Shown: positions 33,213-44,248 of the stretch, piece by piece
Layout: each line of letters starts with the position of its first letter
How positions within the stretch are numbered: position 1 is the first letter of the stretch
NCBI RefSeq assembly: GCF_030867145.1
Contig: NC_134428.1
Span: 19,571,537-19,635,536, forward strand
Direction of reading: 5' to 3'
DNA length: 64,000 nucleotides
From: Opisthocomus hoazin
Taxonomy: Eukaryota > Chordata > Aves > Opisthocomiformes > Opisthocomidae
Notes under the pieces: model-generated
The model's input: the letters and a program-made list of their open reading frames with translations, nothing else
The model's database searches: none
Told to the model about the DNA's origin: nothing
Program-made: the position numbers and the translations under genes

Positions 33213-36200
33213 GTATATGGTTCTGGGGGTTTGATGGCTGCTTCTCACTAATACCTTCATTGAACTGGATCAAAATTGATAGAATACAGAGAACAGAGGA
33301 CTCTCTCCGTGTTCGTGAACCGCAGGCTGATTCTTTGCACTCTGTGCAACCTCCAGAGGTAAGGGAGAACAGTCTAGGGAAGAACTCTGATGTCTTGGAA
33401 GACTTCTTAACTGCCATGCCTTCAATATTTGGCAAGAAATACTTGACACACAAGACTAATGTGAATAAATGTCTTGATCTTTACATATATAAAAAAAAAT
33501 TCTGTATACCTTAGGGTGCCATCAACATCTTTGCTTCTGGTCGTGAAAGTGAAAGTGAGCTGGAAAAGCAAATGGCCTTTCTGTCTGAGAGATACCATCA
33601 CCTTGATGAAAAATATAGCAAAGTGATGCTTCTACTCCAGAACCTTCAAGATCAGGTTGCCCAGAAAAGTGACAAAAGCAAAACATTGACGCTAATAAGA
33701 AATATGATGGGTCAACATCCTCAAGATGTGAGACTGGAGCAAAAGGTAAGATAGTCAGTTGTTGGTGCTTTCTGGTGCTGATCGACGTATCCTGTTTTAG
33801 TAGTGCAGATTACTAGCCATTTCATTCAGGCTTGCGTCCAATTTTGTGAGCAAAAGTGATTTGCAGCCTTTTCTGCGGGATCTAGAGTTGCAGATCCTCC
33901 AGAAGATCGCTCTCCATATGTCTGTGACAAGCCAAAAGCTAACATCTGAAGTAGTAACAAAGGCTGTGACTAATGCAGGGGTTCGTGGAATCACAGAAGC
34001 GGTGAGTGAGTTGAAGTTCTTGCAAGTTCAACTAAAACCGTAAGGAGTCCTTTTCTAGGCATTTTTTGGAGCATCGCAGTCAATATAATTCTCAGTGACT
34101 TGAAGAGATGTTTAGAACATGAATTGAAATGGGGAGAACTACAGAAAATGCTTGATGAAGCGTACGCTTACAGCATTGCTTGTTGCCTGTTGCGAATGTT
34201 GTTTTTTTTTTCCAAAGTATGCTATCTTGAAAATTGCAGAATTCCCAAAAAACAGCCATACCAAAGCAATGCAGCTCAGGGTCTTGGGAAGGTGGGGGAA
34301 AGAATGCAACTTTTGAAGAAAGCACCAGTCAATATGCAGTATGAATTTGTATTTTAAGCCAAAAAACCATGCACTAAAAATGGCCTCTGTCTTGAGAGAG
34401 GCTTTCAAAGACTTGCGATGGAGTGCAGCATCTCAAAAAGATGCTTATTCTACATGTATACAGATGTGTATAGATCAATTACTTTATCAGTTGATATTAT
34501 TAAATTCTTCCCTTTCTCCTCTTCTATGTGTACATCTGTAGCAAGTCCAGACTATTGTAAACAATGCCCTGAAACTTTTCTCTCAAGACAAGACTGGTAT
34601 GGTGGATTTCGCCTTGGAATCTGCAGGTAAATAGTGGAGGAAACTCCACTTTCACGATTCGTGTTATTTTATAGTATCTACCAAAAATGTCGAAAGATCT
34701 GCTTGCGTGGGGTGTATGCACCACTGAACTCACTAGGGAAAATGTGTATGTTTTAGCCCTCTGAGGTGAAAAGCCTTGAACATTCTGAAAAGAACACTGT
34801 ACTTGATAGAAGCATTGTATCCCCAGCCAATGACTAGACTTGAACAGTATCTTTACTAGTTGGTTTTGAGGAAAAGAACTGGTATGTTCACGAAGCTTTG
34901 TACAAATCTCTGGCTGAAAAGTCTTCAGGAAGAAATGAGTAATTATTTCGGCTAACCTGATACATCTTTTTTAAGGTGGCAGCATTCTGAGTACTCGCTG
35001 TTCTGAAACCTATAACACCAACAGAGCAGTGATCAGCCTCTTTGGAATTCCTCTGTGGTACCTCTCTCAGCCTCCAAGGGCGGTGATTCAGGTAATTAAA
35101 GGCCGAGTAAAGAAATTCAGCAATGTTATTTTGTGCTGAGGGGTTTGGATTGTTTCTTGGATGCTGGATGTTTCTGTCTGCAACACAGTGTGGGGCACGG
35201 GTACTTTGAACGATGTTCCCAAGAGTGCCATTCTTCTGGTAGTTGCTGGGCACTGCTCAAGTCGTCTTCTAGCAAAACGAAGACCCTGCTAGGAGGCTTG
35301 GGTGGTACACTGGACTTCTGCAGAGTGTGAGCACTGGGAGGGTTCCTGTTGTGAAGTAGTCTCCAGGCGGATCTTCAAAACGCTGCTGGCTGTTCGGGAG
35401 GATGTGCTGTCTCCCTGAAGAATGCTACCAAATAGATCATATTCTGCCACTTACTCTCTAAGACTGTCCCTAATAATTCAGAATTCGTCACAACTCTTTC
35501 TGGCAAAATGCTTGTGGCTGCAGGTTTTGTTGTTGCTGTTGTGTTCCATCCTGTTCTCTCCCCTTTCCTCCTGTCTAGCCGGACACGTATCCAGGAAACT
35601 GCTGGGCTTTCAAAGGACCACAGGGGTATCTCGTAGTTCAACTTTCAAGGAAGATCTATCCGACTGCCTTTACGTTGGAACACATCCCAAAAGCACTTTC
35701 ACCAACAGGAGAGATCTCCAGTGCTCTGAGGAGCTTTGCAGTATATGTAAGTCTGTCTGTGAACTTCAGAGGATATTTGTATGCATAAAGAATATTTGTG
35801 GCGCAGATCTTGGAAAATAAGGACTGAAGGGAGGACAGCTAAGGAGAGAAACTGTTTGCTTTTAAAATTGCTGTTTTTGTAATCAGCTTTGAGACTAGGA
35901 ATAAGAAGTGTTACAGCTAATTTTGAGGGAGCTGTTTCTTTTCTTCCTGCTTTATACAGTAGTAAACATTTTTGGAGGGAGGTGACTGTTTTTGATTTGG
36001 TATCGTTCTTTCAGGCACTCAAATTGTTCCATCCTTCCACCACTCCTACTGCTTACCCTCTCCCTCCCCAGTGTTGGCTTTGCACCTTGTCTGTGATGTG
36101 CCTTCAGTGTGTTTTAAATTGATTTTAACTAGCACCACAGCTGCTTAGGCAGGACTGCAGAACAGAAGACCACAGGCTACATCAGAGTGTAGCTGTGATA

Positions 36201-37250
36201 CCTGAGAACATTTGTCTAGCTCCATTAAATGCTGAAGCCGCCATCTGCAAGCATCTGAATCTTGGCTTCCGTCTTGTTTGTGATGTTGCTGTTTTCTCAT
36301 TCTTGTTTGTCCTGAGCATTTTACATTGTCCACTGCGATCTTGGTTGTGCCATGGAAATGATGGGGTTTGACCGTGAAAACAGCAACATACAAACATAGC
36401 ACAGCTCTTTGCAGTTCAGGAAAGTCAAATGCAGAGCTGTGGCTGAAGAAGCATGAAGTTCCACGGGAAGTATTCTGACCTCGGTTTCAGAGACTTGCGT
36501 TGACAGGCAGTTAGGTAGGCATGCTTCTGGCTTTGGTTTGACTTGAAATGTGATGGAAGCAAACGTCTTTCTCCTGTTGTTGTAGGGTCTAGATAATGAA
36601 TATCAAGAAGGCGGCAAGCTTCTAGGACAGTATGTCTACGACCAAGACGGAGAACCACTGCAGACCTTTCCAGTGATGGTAAGTCTGGATGAGAAGATTT
36701 CAAGTGTCAGAAGAAGCACACGCATATTTTCTAGGGTAGTGCACAATGAGCAGTGAAGGAAAAAGGCTTCATTCTCTGTTGGGCACCGTAGAAACTGAGG
36801 TGGAAAGTAGCTACTGATCTGCCTCAAAACCTAAGGTTCGGATAGGTTAGAGGGGAGGAAAGTTTTGTGCCAGGTGGACACAAGTGGTGTGAAGATACCG
36901 AACGTATGAGGAGTCTGCTTCATGCTGCTTCTGACTCCCTTCACAAAAAAAAAACAAACAACAAACCGGTTGTAAGGCAAAGAAGGTTCTGTTCCAAGTG
37001 GCAGAAGGTTCCCAAGGCATCACTCAGTTATTAATCAAAGTTGGTAGTTGCAGGAATGAAGGAAAGCGCCTTCAGTTGCACCTGTTTATACTCAAAACCG
37101 AACTCTGGTTTGTGTGTTTGTTTTTTCCTTCTGCAGGAGAAAAGTGAAAACGCATTCCAAATAGTGGAACTGAGAGTGTTTTCTGACTGGGGACATCCGG
37201 AATATACCTGCCTTTATCGGTTCAGAGTGCATGGGAAACTTGCCGAATAA
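33213..37250 (+). pseudogene. SUN1: SUN1-like cassette D: luminal coil, SUN domain and native 3'UTR
   Basis: Exons: 33213-33358, 33515-33745, 33830-34001, 34542-34626, 34976-35091, 35579-35746, 36586-36678, 37137-37250 (TAA). Like B it lacks the membrane and N-terminal exons and has the GAAAGT duplication. It switches identity along its length: B-like up to exon 33830-34001 (TSEVV), then A/C-like (YNTNRA, SPTGE), then E-like at the end (SDWGHPEY). The frame break at 33745/33830 is present. It alone runs into an uninterrupted SUN1 3'UTR with AATAAA signals. Without promoter and start exon it is most simply a pseudogene, though it marks the original 3' end of the gene. Confidence 0.78.
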
Positions 37251-38860
37251 TCTCCAGCACTTCAACTTGGACTGGTTTTACGGTTGTGCATTTTGTTCTC
37301 GATTTTTGTATATGCCGGAAAGCTTAGAACACTGGAGTCTTTAAAAGACAAGGATGCAAGATAGACACTGCAGAACTGTTGATCCTCTGATAGAGACAGA
37401 AGACTGTCAGCATAACTGTACAACAAAATAATTTTTATCTGCTCTAGTGCTTGGTTTGCAGTTCCCAGTTTGCTTTCTATTTTTGTGTCCATGCTGAAAG
37501 AAACAATGCATGCAAACTACTCTGGTTCATAAAGCCCAGCTGGCAAACAGGTGACACCTATTTTATTATAAATGAATGTATAGGGTTTTTTAAAAGAAAG
37601 CACCTTCTATCACTAGGAATCCGTTTTTTAAAAATCTAGGACTTCTCTGCAGCCTTCTGTCAGCTTGGCACCATAGGCCAAAAACGGTGGTATATTGTAA
37701 ACACGGACTGTGGCTTGAGGTGTCCTTCTGTTGACCCTTGGTTTTGACCATTTTGGTGGATCTGAAAGGGCTTTGATACATGTCAGGGAAAGTTAACATG
37801 ACCAAAACTAGTTTAAACACCAGCAACCAAGAGTGCTTTGCTGTGATTTGTGGTCATGAATTGCTCCAAGTCAGTGACAACTTTTAACTGAAGTTATTTT
37901 AAGGGGTTTTACCATAGCAACTTCGCCAGTTTGTTGTTCTTTAGTGTTAATTCCAAATTGACCTTGCTGTCCTGACTGACTGGACTGGACTGATAAACCT
38001 GCAAAATTGCTTAATAAACATTACTATACAGCAATTAAACAATCTTAATTTGTCAAAAGTGATCTCTTCAGGACACGAATTCCTTAGGCTGGTTCATTGT
38101 TTTACTTGGTGAGCGTTGCACTGTGAGAACGCAATATGTGGAAAACACGACTGAACTAAACCTTGCTACTTCCCATTTACAAGAGGGATGTCTGCTCAGT
38201 ACTGCTGTGCTGAAACACACGGGCGTTCTTTAGATCATCCCCAGAAACCCGAGGCGGGGGGGAGAAGGCTACTGTGGTGTCTTGCTCTCAGAAGCAGCAT
38301 TGCCATCTAGAATGAGATGAAACTGCTCATTACCCTGCTTAGGATTGCTACTTTGAAGATACTTTTTTCAGAAAAGATTCCGAACTGCATGTGTATGCAA
38401 AATTTTATCTTGCTGTTATAATACATTTTATAGTTAGGCATGAACTGTTAACACATGGAACTGCTGACTGGTTTTCTGAATAGTTATGTATGTTGCACAA
38501 CAGTCCTCAAATGTTGAAAAAAAACAAACCACCAAACATCTCCCTGTGAAGAACTTCTTTTCACTGGAGCTAGACAGAGAACCTGTGGCCTACGCAGAGG
38601 AGCTATGTGACACATGTACAGGTGTTTTCATATTATAGACTACATATTTAAAATCAGCATTATCCTGTATGAATTGAAACTGGGTAGCTGGGGTGGGAAT
38701 ATTTTGAACAACACTAACTTATTTTTAAAAAAGCAAGAGAGGACTTTGTGCAATGTATTTTTGTAAGATGCTTTTCAAAATGTCTGTTCTTCTCTGCTGC
38801 CTCCAAACTGACAAGATGCTGTTGAGATGTTTAAATAAAAGAGTTTTAATTTTTGAAAGT
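37251..38860 (+). other. SUN1: Native SUN1 3'UTR and 3' end
   Basis: About 1.6 kb following the stop codon of cassette D, free of recognisable repeats. It has two canonical polyadenylation hexamers, AATAAA at 38013-38018 and 38834-38839. In cassettes A, B, C and E everything after about 90 bp has been replaced by the inverted CR1 piece. No coding potential is supported. Confidence 0.75.
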
Positions 38861-39125
38861 GCACGTAATGTTTGAAAGAAGAAATAAAAGTTTCTTTCCT
38901 CTATTTTTGATCACCTGCTGCGATCGCTACACCAGTAAAACCCAAGGAGTGCCCCTTGCCCGAGGGGCAGGCGCAGGGGCTTTGTTGCCAAACGCCTTCT
39001 CCCCCTTCCTCTCTCTCCCCCCGCTGGGTCTCAGCGGTCTGCAATACCCTCTCCCCAGTTCGTGCCTGAGATGCTGGGGCTTGGGGTTCCTTCCGCTGCC
39101 AGAGACCCCTGTCCTCGGCCGCATC
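38861..39125 (+). promoter_or_regulatory. GET4: GET4 5' flank
   Basis: Homologue of 16300-16564: moderately GC-rich, between the SUN1 polyadenylation signal and the GET4 start region. It supports the native order SUN1 then GET4, same strand, a few hundred bases apart. Confidence 0.5.
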
Positions 39126-39167
39126 GAATGCAGCCGCGATGATGGTGGCGGAGCAGGAAGCTGCCAA
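39126..39167 (+). pseudogene. GET4: Truncated GET4 exon 1 joined to SUN1 intron
   Basis: About 40 bp resembling the first codons of GET4 exon 1 (MMVAEQEAAK-like, compare 16565 onward). The sequence then jumps to SUN1 intron (ATATTTTCCATGGAG, as at 2842). The original start region differs by substitutions and a small deletion. The two parents share only AAG at the join. Non-functional. Confidence 0.75.
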
Positions 39168-42100
39168 AGATATTTTCCATGGAGATAAAAAGCAGTTTTT
39201 ACATCTGCCTTCAGTGAGCACGGCCTGTCTTAATTGGTAAATGAGATCTAGGTCCCAGGGACGCAGTAGTATGAGACCGAGGATATACCATGAGACATAA
39301 GCGCAAGCTGCCTGCCATACAACGGTGTGAGCGGTACTGATGGATGTTCCCCAATGTGCTTGAGTGCTTGACTTCACAGTTTGAAAGCTGGCTCATACTG
39401 ATTTTTGTTCAGACTGGAGTAGTGTGCGCTGTGTGACGTCTACCTTGCAAACTTAAGGTAGCTTGTGTCACGAAGTAGGAAGACGACCTGTGGATCTAAG
39501 CAGTCTTCAGGGGGAATTCTCTTGAACACCCTTTTTGCCTTTTGTTTGTGATCTAGGTATATGGTTCTGGGGGTTTGATGGCTTCTTCTTACTATTACCT
39601 TCGTTGAACTGGATCAAAATTGATAGAATACAGAGAACAGAGGACTCTCTCCGTGTTCGTGAACCGCAGGCTGATTCTTTGCACTCTGTGCAACCTCCAG
39701 AGGTAAGGGAGAACAGCCTAGGGAAGAACTCTGATGTCTTGGAAGACTTCTTAACTGCCATGCCTTCAATATTTGGCAAGAACTACTTGACACACAAGGC
39801 TAATGTGAATAAATCTCTTGATCTTTACATATATTAAAAAAAAAATTCTGTATACCTTAGGGTACCATCAACATCTTTGCCTCTGGTCGTGAAAGTGAGC
39901 TGGAAAAGCAAATGGCCTTTCTGTCTGAGAGATACCATCACCTTGATGAAAAATATAGCAAAGTGATGCTTCTACTCCAGAACCTTCAAGATCAGGTTGC
40001 CCAGAAAAGTGACAAAAGCAAAACATTGACGCTAATAAGAAATATGATGGGTCAACATCCTCAAGATGCGAGACTGGAGCAAAAGGTAAGATAGTCAGTT
40101 GTTGGTGCTTTTGGGTGGTGATCGACGTATCCTGTTTTAGTAATGCAGATTACTAGCCATTTGATTCAGGCTTGCGTCCAATTTTGTGAGCAAAAGTAAT
40201 TTGCAGCCTTTTCTGCGGGATCTAGAGTTGCAGATCCTCCAGAAGATCGCTCTCCATATGTCTGTGACAAGCCAAAAGCTAACATCTGCAGTAGTAACAA
40301 AGGCTGTGACTAATGCAGGGGTTCGTGGAATCACAGAAGCGGTGAGTGAGTTGAAGTTCTCGCAAGTTCAACTAAAACCGTCAGGAGTCCTTTTCTAGGC
40401 ATTTTTTGGAGCATCGCAGTCAATATAAACGTCAGTGACTTGAAGAGATGTTTAGAACATGAATTGAAATGGGGAGAACTACAGAAAATGCTTGATGAAG
40501 CGTACGCTTACAGCATTGCTTGTTGCCTGTTGCGAATGTTGTTTTTTTTTTCCAAAGTATGCTATCTTGAAAATTGCAGAATTCCCAAAAAACAGCTATA
40601 CCAAAGCAATGCAGCTCAGGGTCTTGGGAAGGTGGGGGAAAGAATGCAACTTTTGAAGAAAGCACCAGTCAATATGCAGTATGAATTTGTATTTTAAGCC
40701 AAAAAACCATGCACTAAAAATGGCCTCTGTCTTGAGAGAGGCTTTCAAAGACTTGCGATGGAGTGCAGCATCTCAAAAAGATGCTTATTCTACATGTATA
40801 CAGATGTGTGTAGAACAATTACTTTATCAGTTGATATTATTAAATTCTTCCCTTTCTCCTCTTCTATGTGTATATCTGTAGCAAGCCCAGACTATTGTAA
40901 ACAATGCCCTGAAACTTTTCTCTCAAGACAAGACTGGTATGGTGGATTTCGCCTTGGAATCTGCAGGTAAATAGTGGAGGAAACTCCACTTTCACAATTC
41001 GTGTTATTTATAGTATCTACTAAAAATGTCGAAAGATCTGCTTGCGTGGGGTGTACGCACCACTGAACTCGCTAGGGAAAATGTGTATGTTTTAGCCCTC
41101 TGAGGTGAAAAGCCTTGAACATTCTGAAAAGAACACTGTACTTGATAGAAGCATTGTATCCCCAGCCAATGACTAGACTTGAACAGTATCTTTACTAGTT
41201 GGTTTTGAGGAAAAGAACTGGTATGTTCACGAAGCTTTGTACAAATCTCTGGCTGAAAAGTCTTCAGGAAGAAATGAGTAATTATTTCGGCTAACCTGAT
41301 ACATCTTTTTTAAGGTGGCAGCATTCTGAGTGCTCGCTGTTCTGAAACCTATGACACCAAACCAGCAGTGATCAGCCTCTTTGGAATTCCTCTGTGGTAC
41401 CTCTCTCAGCCTCCAAGGGCGGTGATTCAGGTAATTAAAGGCCGAGTGAAGAAATTCAGCAATGTTATTTTGTGCTGAGGGGTTTGGATTGTTTCTTGGA
41501 TGCTGGATGTTTCTGTCTGCAGCACACTGTGGGGCACGGGTCCTTTGAACGATGTTCCCAAGAGTGCCATTCTTCTGGTAGTTGCTGGGCACTGCTCAAG
41601 TCGTCTTCTAGCAAAACGAGGACCCTGCTAGGAGGCTTGGGTGGTACACTGGACTTCTGCAGAGTGTGAGCACTGGGAGGGTTCCTGTTGTGAAGTAGTC
41701 TCCAGGCGGATCTTCAAAACGCTGCTGGCTGTTCGGGAGGATGTGCTGTCTCCCTGAAGAATGCTACCAAATAGATCATATTCTGCCACTTACTCTCTAA
41801 GACTGTCCCTAATAATTCAGAATTCGCCACAACTCTTTCTGGCAAAATGCTTGTGGCTGCAGGTTTTGTTGTTGCTGTTGTGTTCCATCCTGTTCTCTCC
41901 CCTTTCCTCCTGTCTAGCCAGACACGTATCCAGGAAACTGCTGGGCTTTCAAAGGATCACAGGGGTGTCTCGTAGTTTGACTTTCAAGGAAGATCTATCC
42001 GACTGCCTTTACGTTGGAACACATCCCAAAAGCACTTTCAGCAACAGGAGAGATCTCCAGTGCTCTGAGGAGCTTTGCAGTATATGTAAGTCTGTCTGTG

Positions 42101-43684
42101 AACTTCAGAGGATATTTGTATGCATAAAGAATATTTGTGGCGCAGATCTTGGAAAATAAGGACTGAAGGGAGGACAGCTAAGGAGAGAAACTGCTTGCTT
42201 TTAAAATTGCTGTTTTTGTAATCAGCTTTGAGATTAGGAATAAGAAGTGTTGCAGCTAATTTTGAGGGAGCTGTTTCTTTTTTTCCTGCTTTATACAGTA
42301 GTAAGTGTTTTTGGAGGGAGGTGATTGTTTTTGATTTGGTATCGTTCTTTCGGACACTCGAAATGTTCCATCCTTCCACCACTCCTACTGCTTACCCTCT
42401 CCCTCCCCAGTGTTGGCTTTGCACCTTGTCTGTGATGTGCCTTCAGTGTGTTTTAAATTGATTTTAACTAGCACCACAGCTGCTTAGGCAGGACTGCAGA
42501 ACAGAAGACCACAGGCTACATCAGAGTGTAGCTGTGATACCTGAGAACATTTGTCTAGCTCCATTAAATGCTGAAGCCGCCGTCTGCAAGCATCTGAATC
42601 TTGGCTTCCGTCTTGTTTGTGATGTTGCTGTTTTCTCATTCTTGTTTGTCCTGAGCATTTTACATTGTCCACTGCGATCTTGGTTGTGCCATGGAAATGA
42701 TGGGGTTTGACCGTGAAAACAGCAACATACAAACATAGCACAGCTCTTTGCAGTTCAGGAAAGTCAAATGCAGAGCTGTGGCTGAAGAAGCATGAAGTTC
42801 CACGGGAAGTATTCTGACCTCGGTTTCAGAGACTTGCGTTGACAGGCAGTTAGGTAGGCATGCTTCTGGCTTTGGTTTGACTTGAAATGTGATGGAAGCA
42901 AACGTCTTTCTCCTGTTGTTGTAGGGTCTAGATAATGAATATCAAGAAGGCGGCAAGCTTCTAGGACAGTATGTCTACGACCAAGACGGAGAACCACTGC
43001 AGACCTTTCCAGTGATGGTAAGTCTGGATGAGAAGATTTCAAGTGTCAGAAGAAGCACACGCATATTTTCTAGGGTAGTGCACAATGAGCAGTGAAGGAA
43101 AAAGGCTTCATTCTCTGTTGGGCACCGTAGAAACTGAGGTGGAAAGTAGCTACTGATCTGCCTCAAAACCTAAGGTTCGGATAGTTTAGAGGGGAGGAAA
43201 GTTTTGTGCCAGGTGGACACAAGTGGTGTGAAGATACCGAACGTATGAGGAGTCTGCTTCATGCTGCTTCTTACTCCCTTCACAAAAAAAAAAAAAAAAA
43301 CCAACAAACCGGTTGTAAGGCAAAGAAGGTTCTGTTCCAAGTGGCAGAAGGTTCCCAAGGCATCACTCAGTTATTAATCAAAGTTGGTAGTTGCAGGAAT
43401 GAAGGAAAGCGCCTTCAGTTGCACCTGTTTATACTCCAAACCGAACCCTGGTTTGTGTGTTTGTTTTTTCCTTCTGCAGGAGAAAAGTGAAAACGCATTC
43501 CAAATAGTGGAACTGAGAGTGTTTTCTGACTGGGGACATCCGGAATATACCTGCCTTTATCGGTTCAGAGTGCATGGGAAACTTGCCGAATAATCTCCAG
43601 CACTTCAGCTTGGACTGGTTTTACGGTTGTGCATTTTGTTCTCGATTTTTGTATATGCCGGAAAGCCTAGAAGACTGGAATCTT
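39168..43684 (+). repeat. Partial SUN1 tandem cassette E unit
   Basis: Homologous to cassette A from about 2842 to about 7346, starting 400 bp later in the intron than cassettes B and D, and so created by a separate breakpoint. Confidence 0.85.
39557..43593 (+). pseudogene. SUN1: SUN1-like cassette E: luminal coil and SUN domain only
   Basis: Exons: 39557-39702, 39861-40085, 40170-40341, 40882-40966, 41315-41430, 41918-42085, 42925-43017, 43480-43593 (TAA). It lacks the transmembrane and N-terminal exons, beginning at 39168 in the intron. It has no GAAAGT duplication but shares YDTKPA with B and SDWGHPEY with D. Splice dinucleotides and the SUN-domain cysteines are retained. The phase conflict between 40085 and 40170 is as in the others. 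Its 3'UTR is cut by a CR1 piece shorter than in the other copies. Probable pseudogene fragment. Confidence 0.75.
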
Positions 43685-44248
43685 GCCTTTTTCTTCGTGG
43701 AGGCAGTCGTGATGCGTGGGGCTGACTGCCTAGGTCTGGGCAAGCCCGTGCGTGGGCCTTCGTCCGCCTCATCATTTGCCTGCCCCTCCGGTTCCATTGC
43801 CTCATACCTATTGCGTCAGGGCACCTGGGGTGGAGAGGGAGGCCGGGAGGGGATTCGCCTGCCGCCCCGAGCAGGGACCCGTTTCCATTCCCCGCTGTCT
43901 CTCAGGTGCTCTCCTTCAGCCTGGTGGCGAGAGGGCAGGGGATCTTCTGCTTCTTGCGGAACGTCCATCCTCTGCGCTTGTTTCGGGGGTGGCAGGGCAT
44001 GGCTCCACCAGTCTATTTCCCTCTCGCACTCCCTGATGCTCCTGAACCTTTCTGCCTCCTCTTTAAGCTCTGCCACCAGGACGAGCAGATCATCCACCTG
44101 GTCACAGCGCACGCAGGCGTTCTGCCTGCTGCCCTCCCATACCAGTGACAGGCTCGGGCACTCCCTGCAGCCAGAGACCTGCACAGCTGCCTGTTTATGC
44201 GGGAGCTCTGTCTGGGTCGCCGTATTCCGCCTGGTGACGGCTTTCAGG
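43685..44248 (-). mobile_element. CR1 5'-terminal fragment with ORF1 N-terminus (inverted, copy 4, shorter)
   Basis: Same outer breakpoint in SUN1 3'UTR as copies 1-3. It stops within ORF1 (before the GC-rich 5' end) and joins unrelated sequence at about 44249. The CREC/CVRC and RECEREIDWW segments and the shared TGA are present. Confidence 0.68.

Larger units (their letters stand above)
23744..37338 (+). repeat. Segmental duplication, copy 2 (cassettes C and D)
   Basis: This is the second copy of the 13.6 kb segment seen at 1-13595, with identical exon order, splice sites, CR1 piece and GET4 remnant. Differences are scattered single-base changes and a few short indels. It is directly preceded by the SUN1 N-terminal exons (18773-22872), so here the C-terminal cassette sits in a plausible full gene order. 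Confidence 0.95.
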
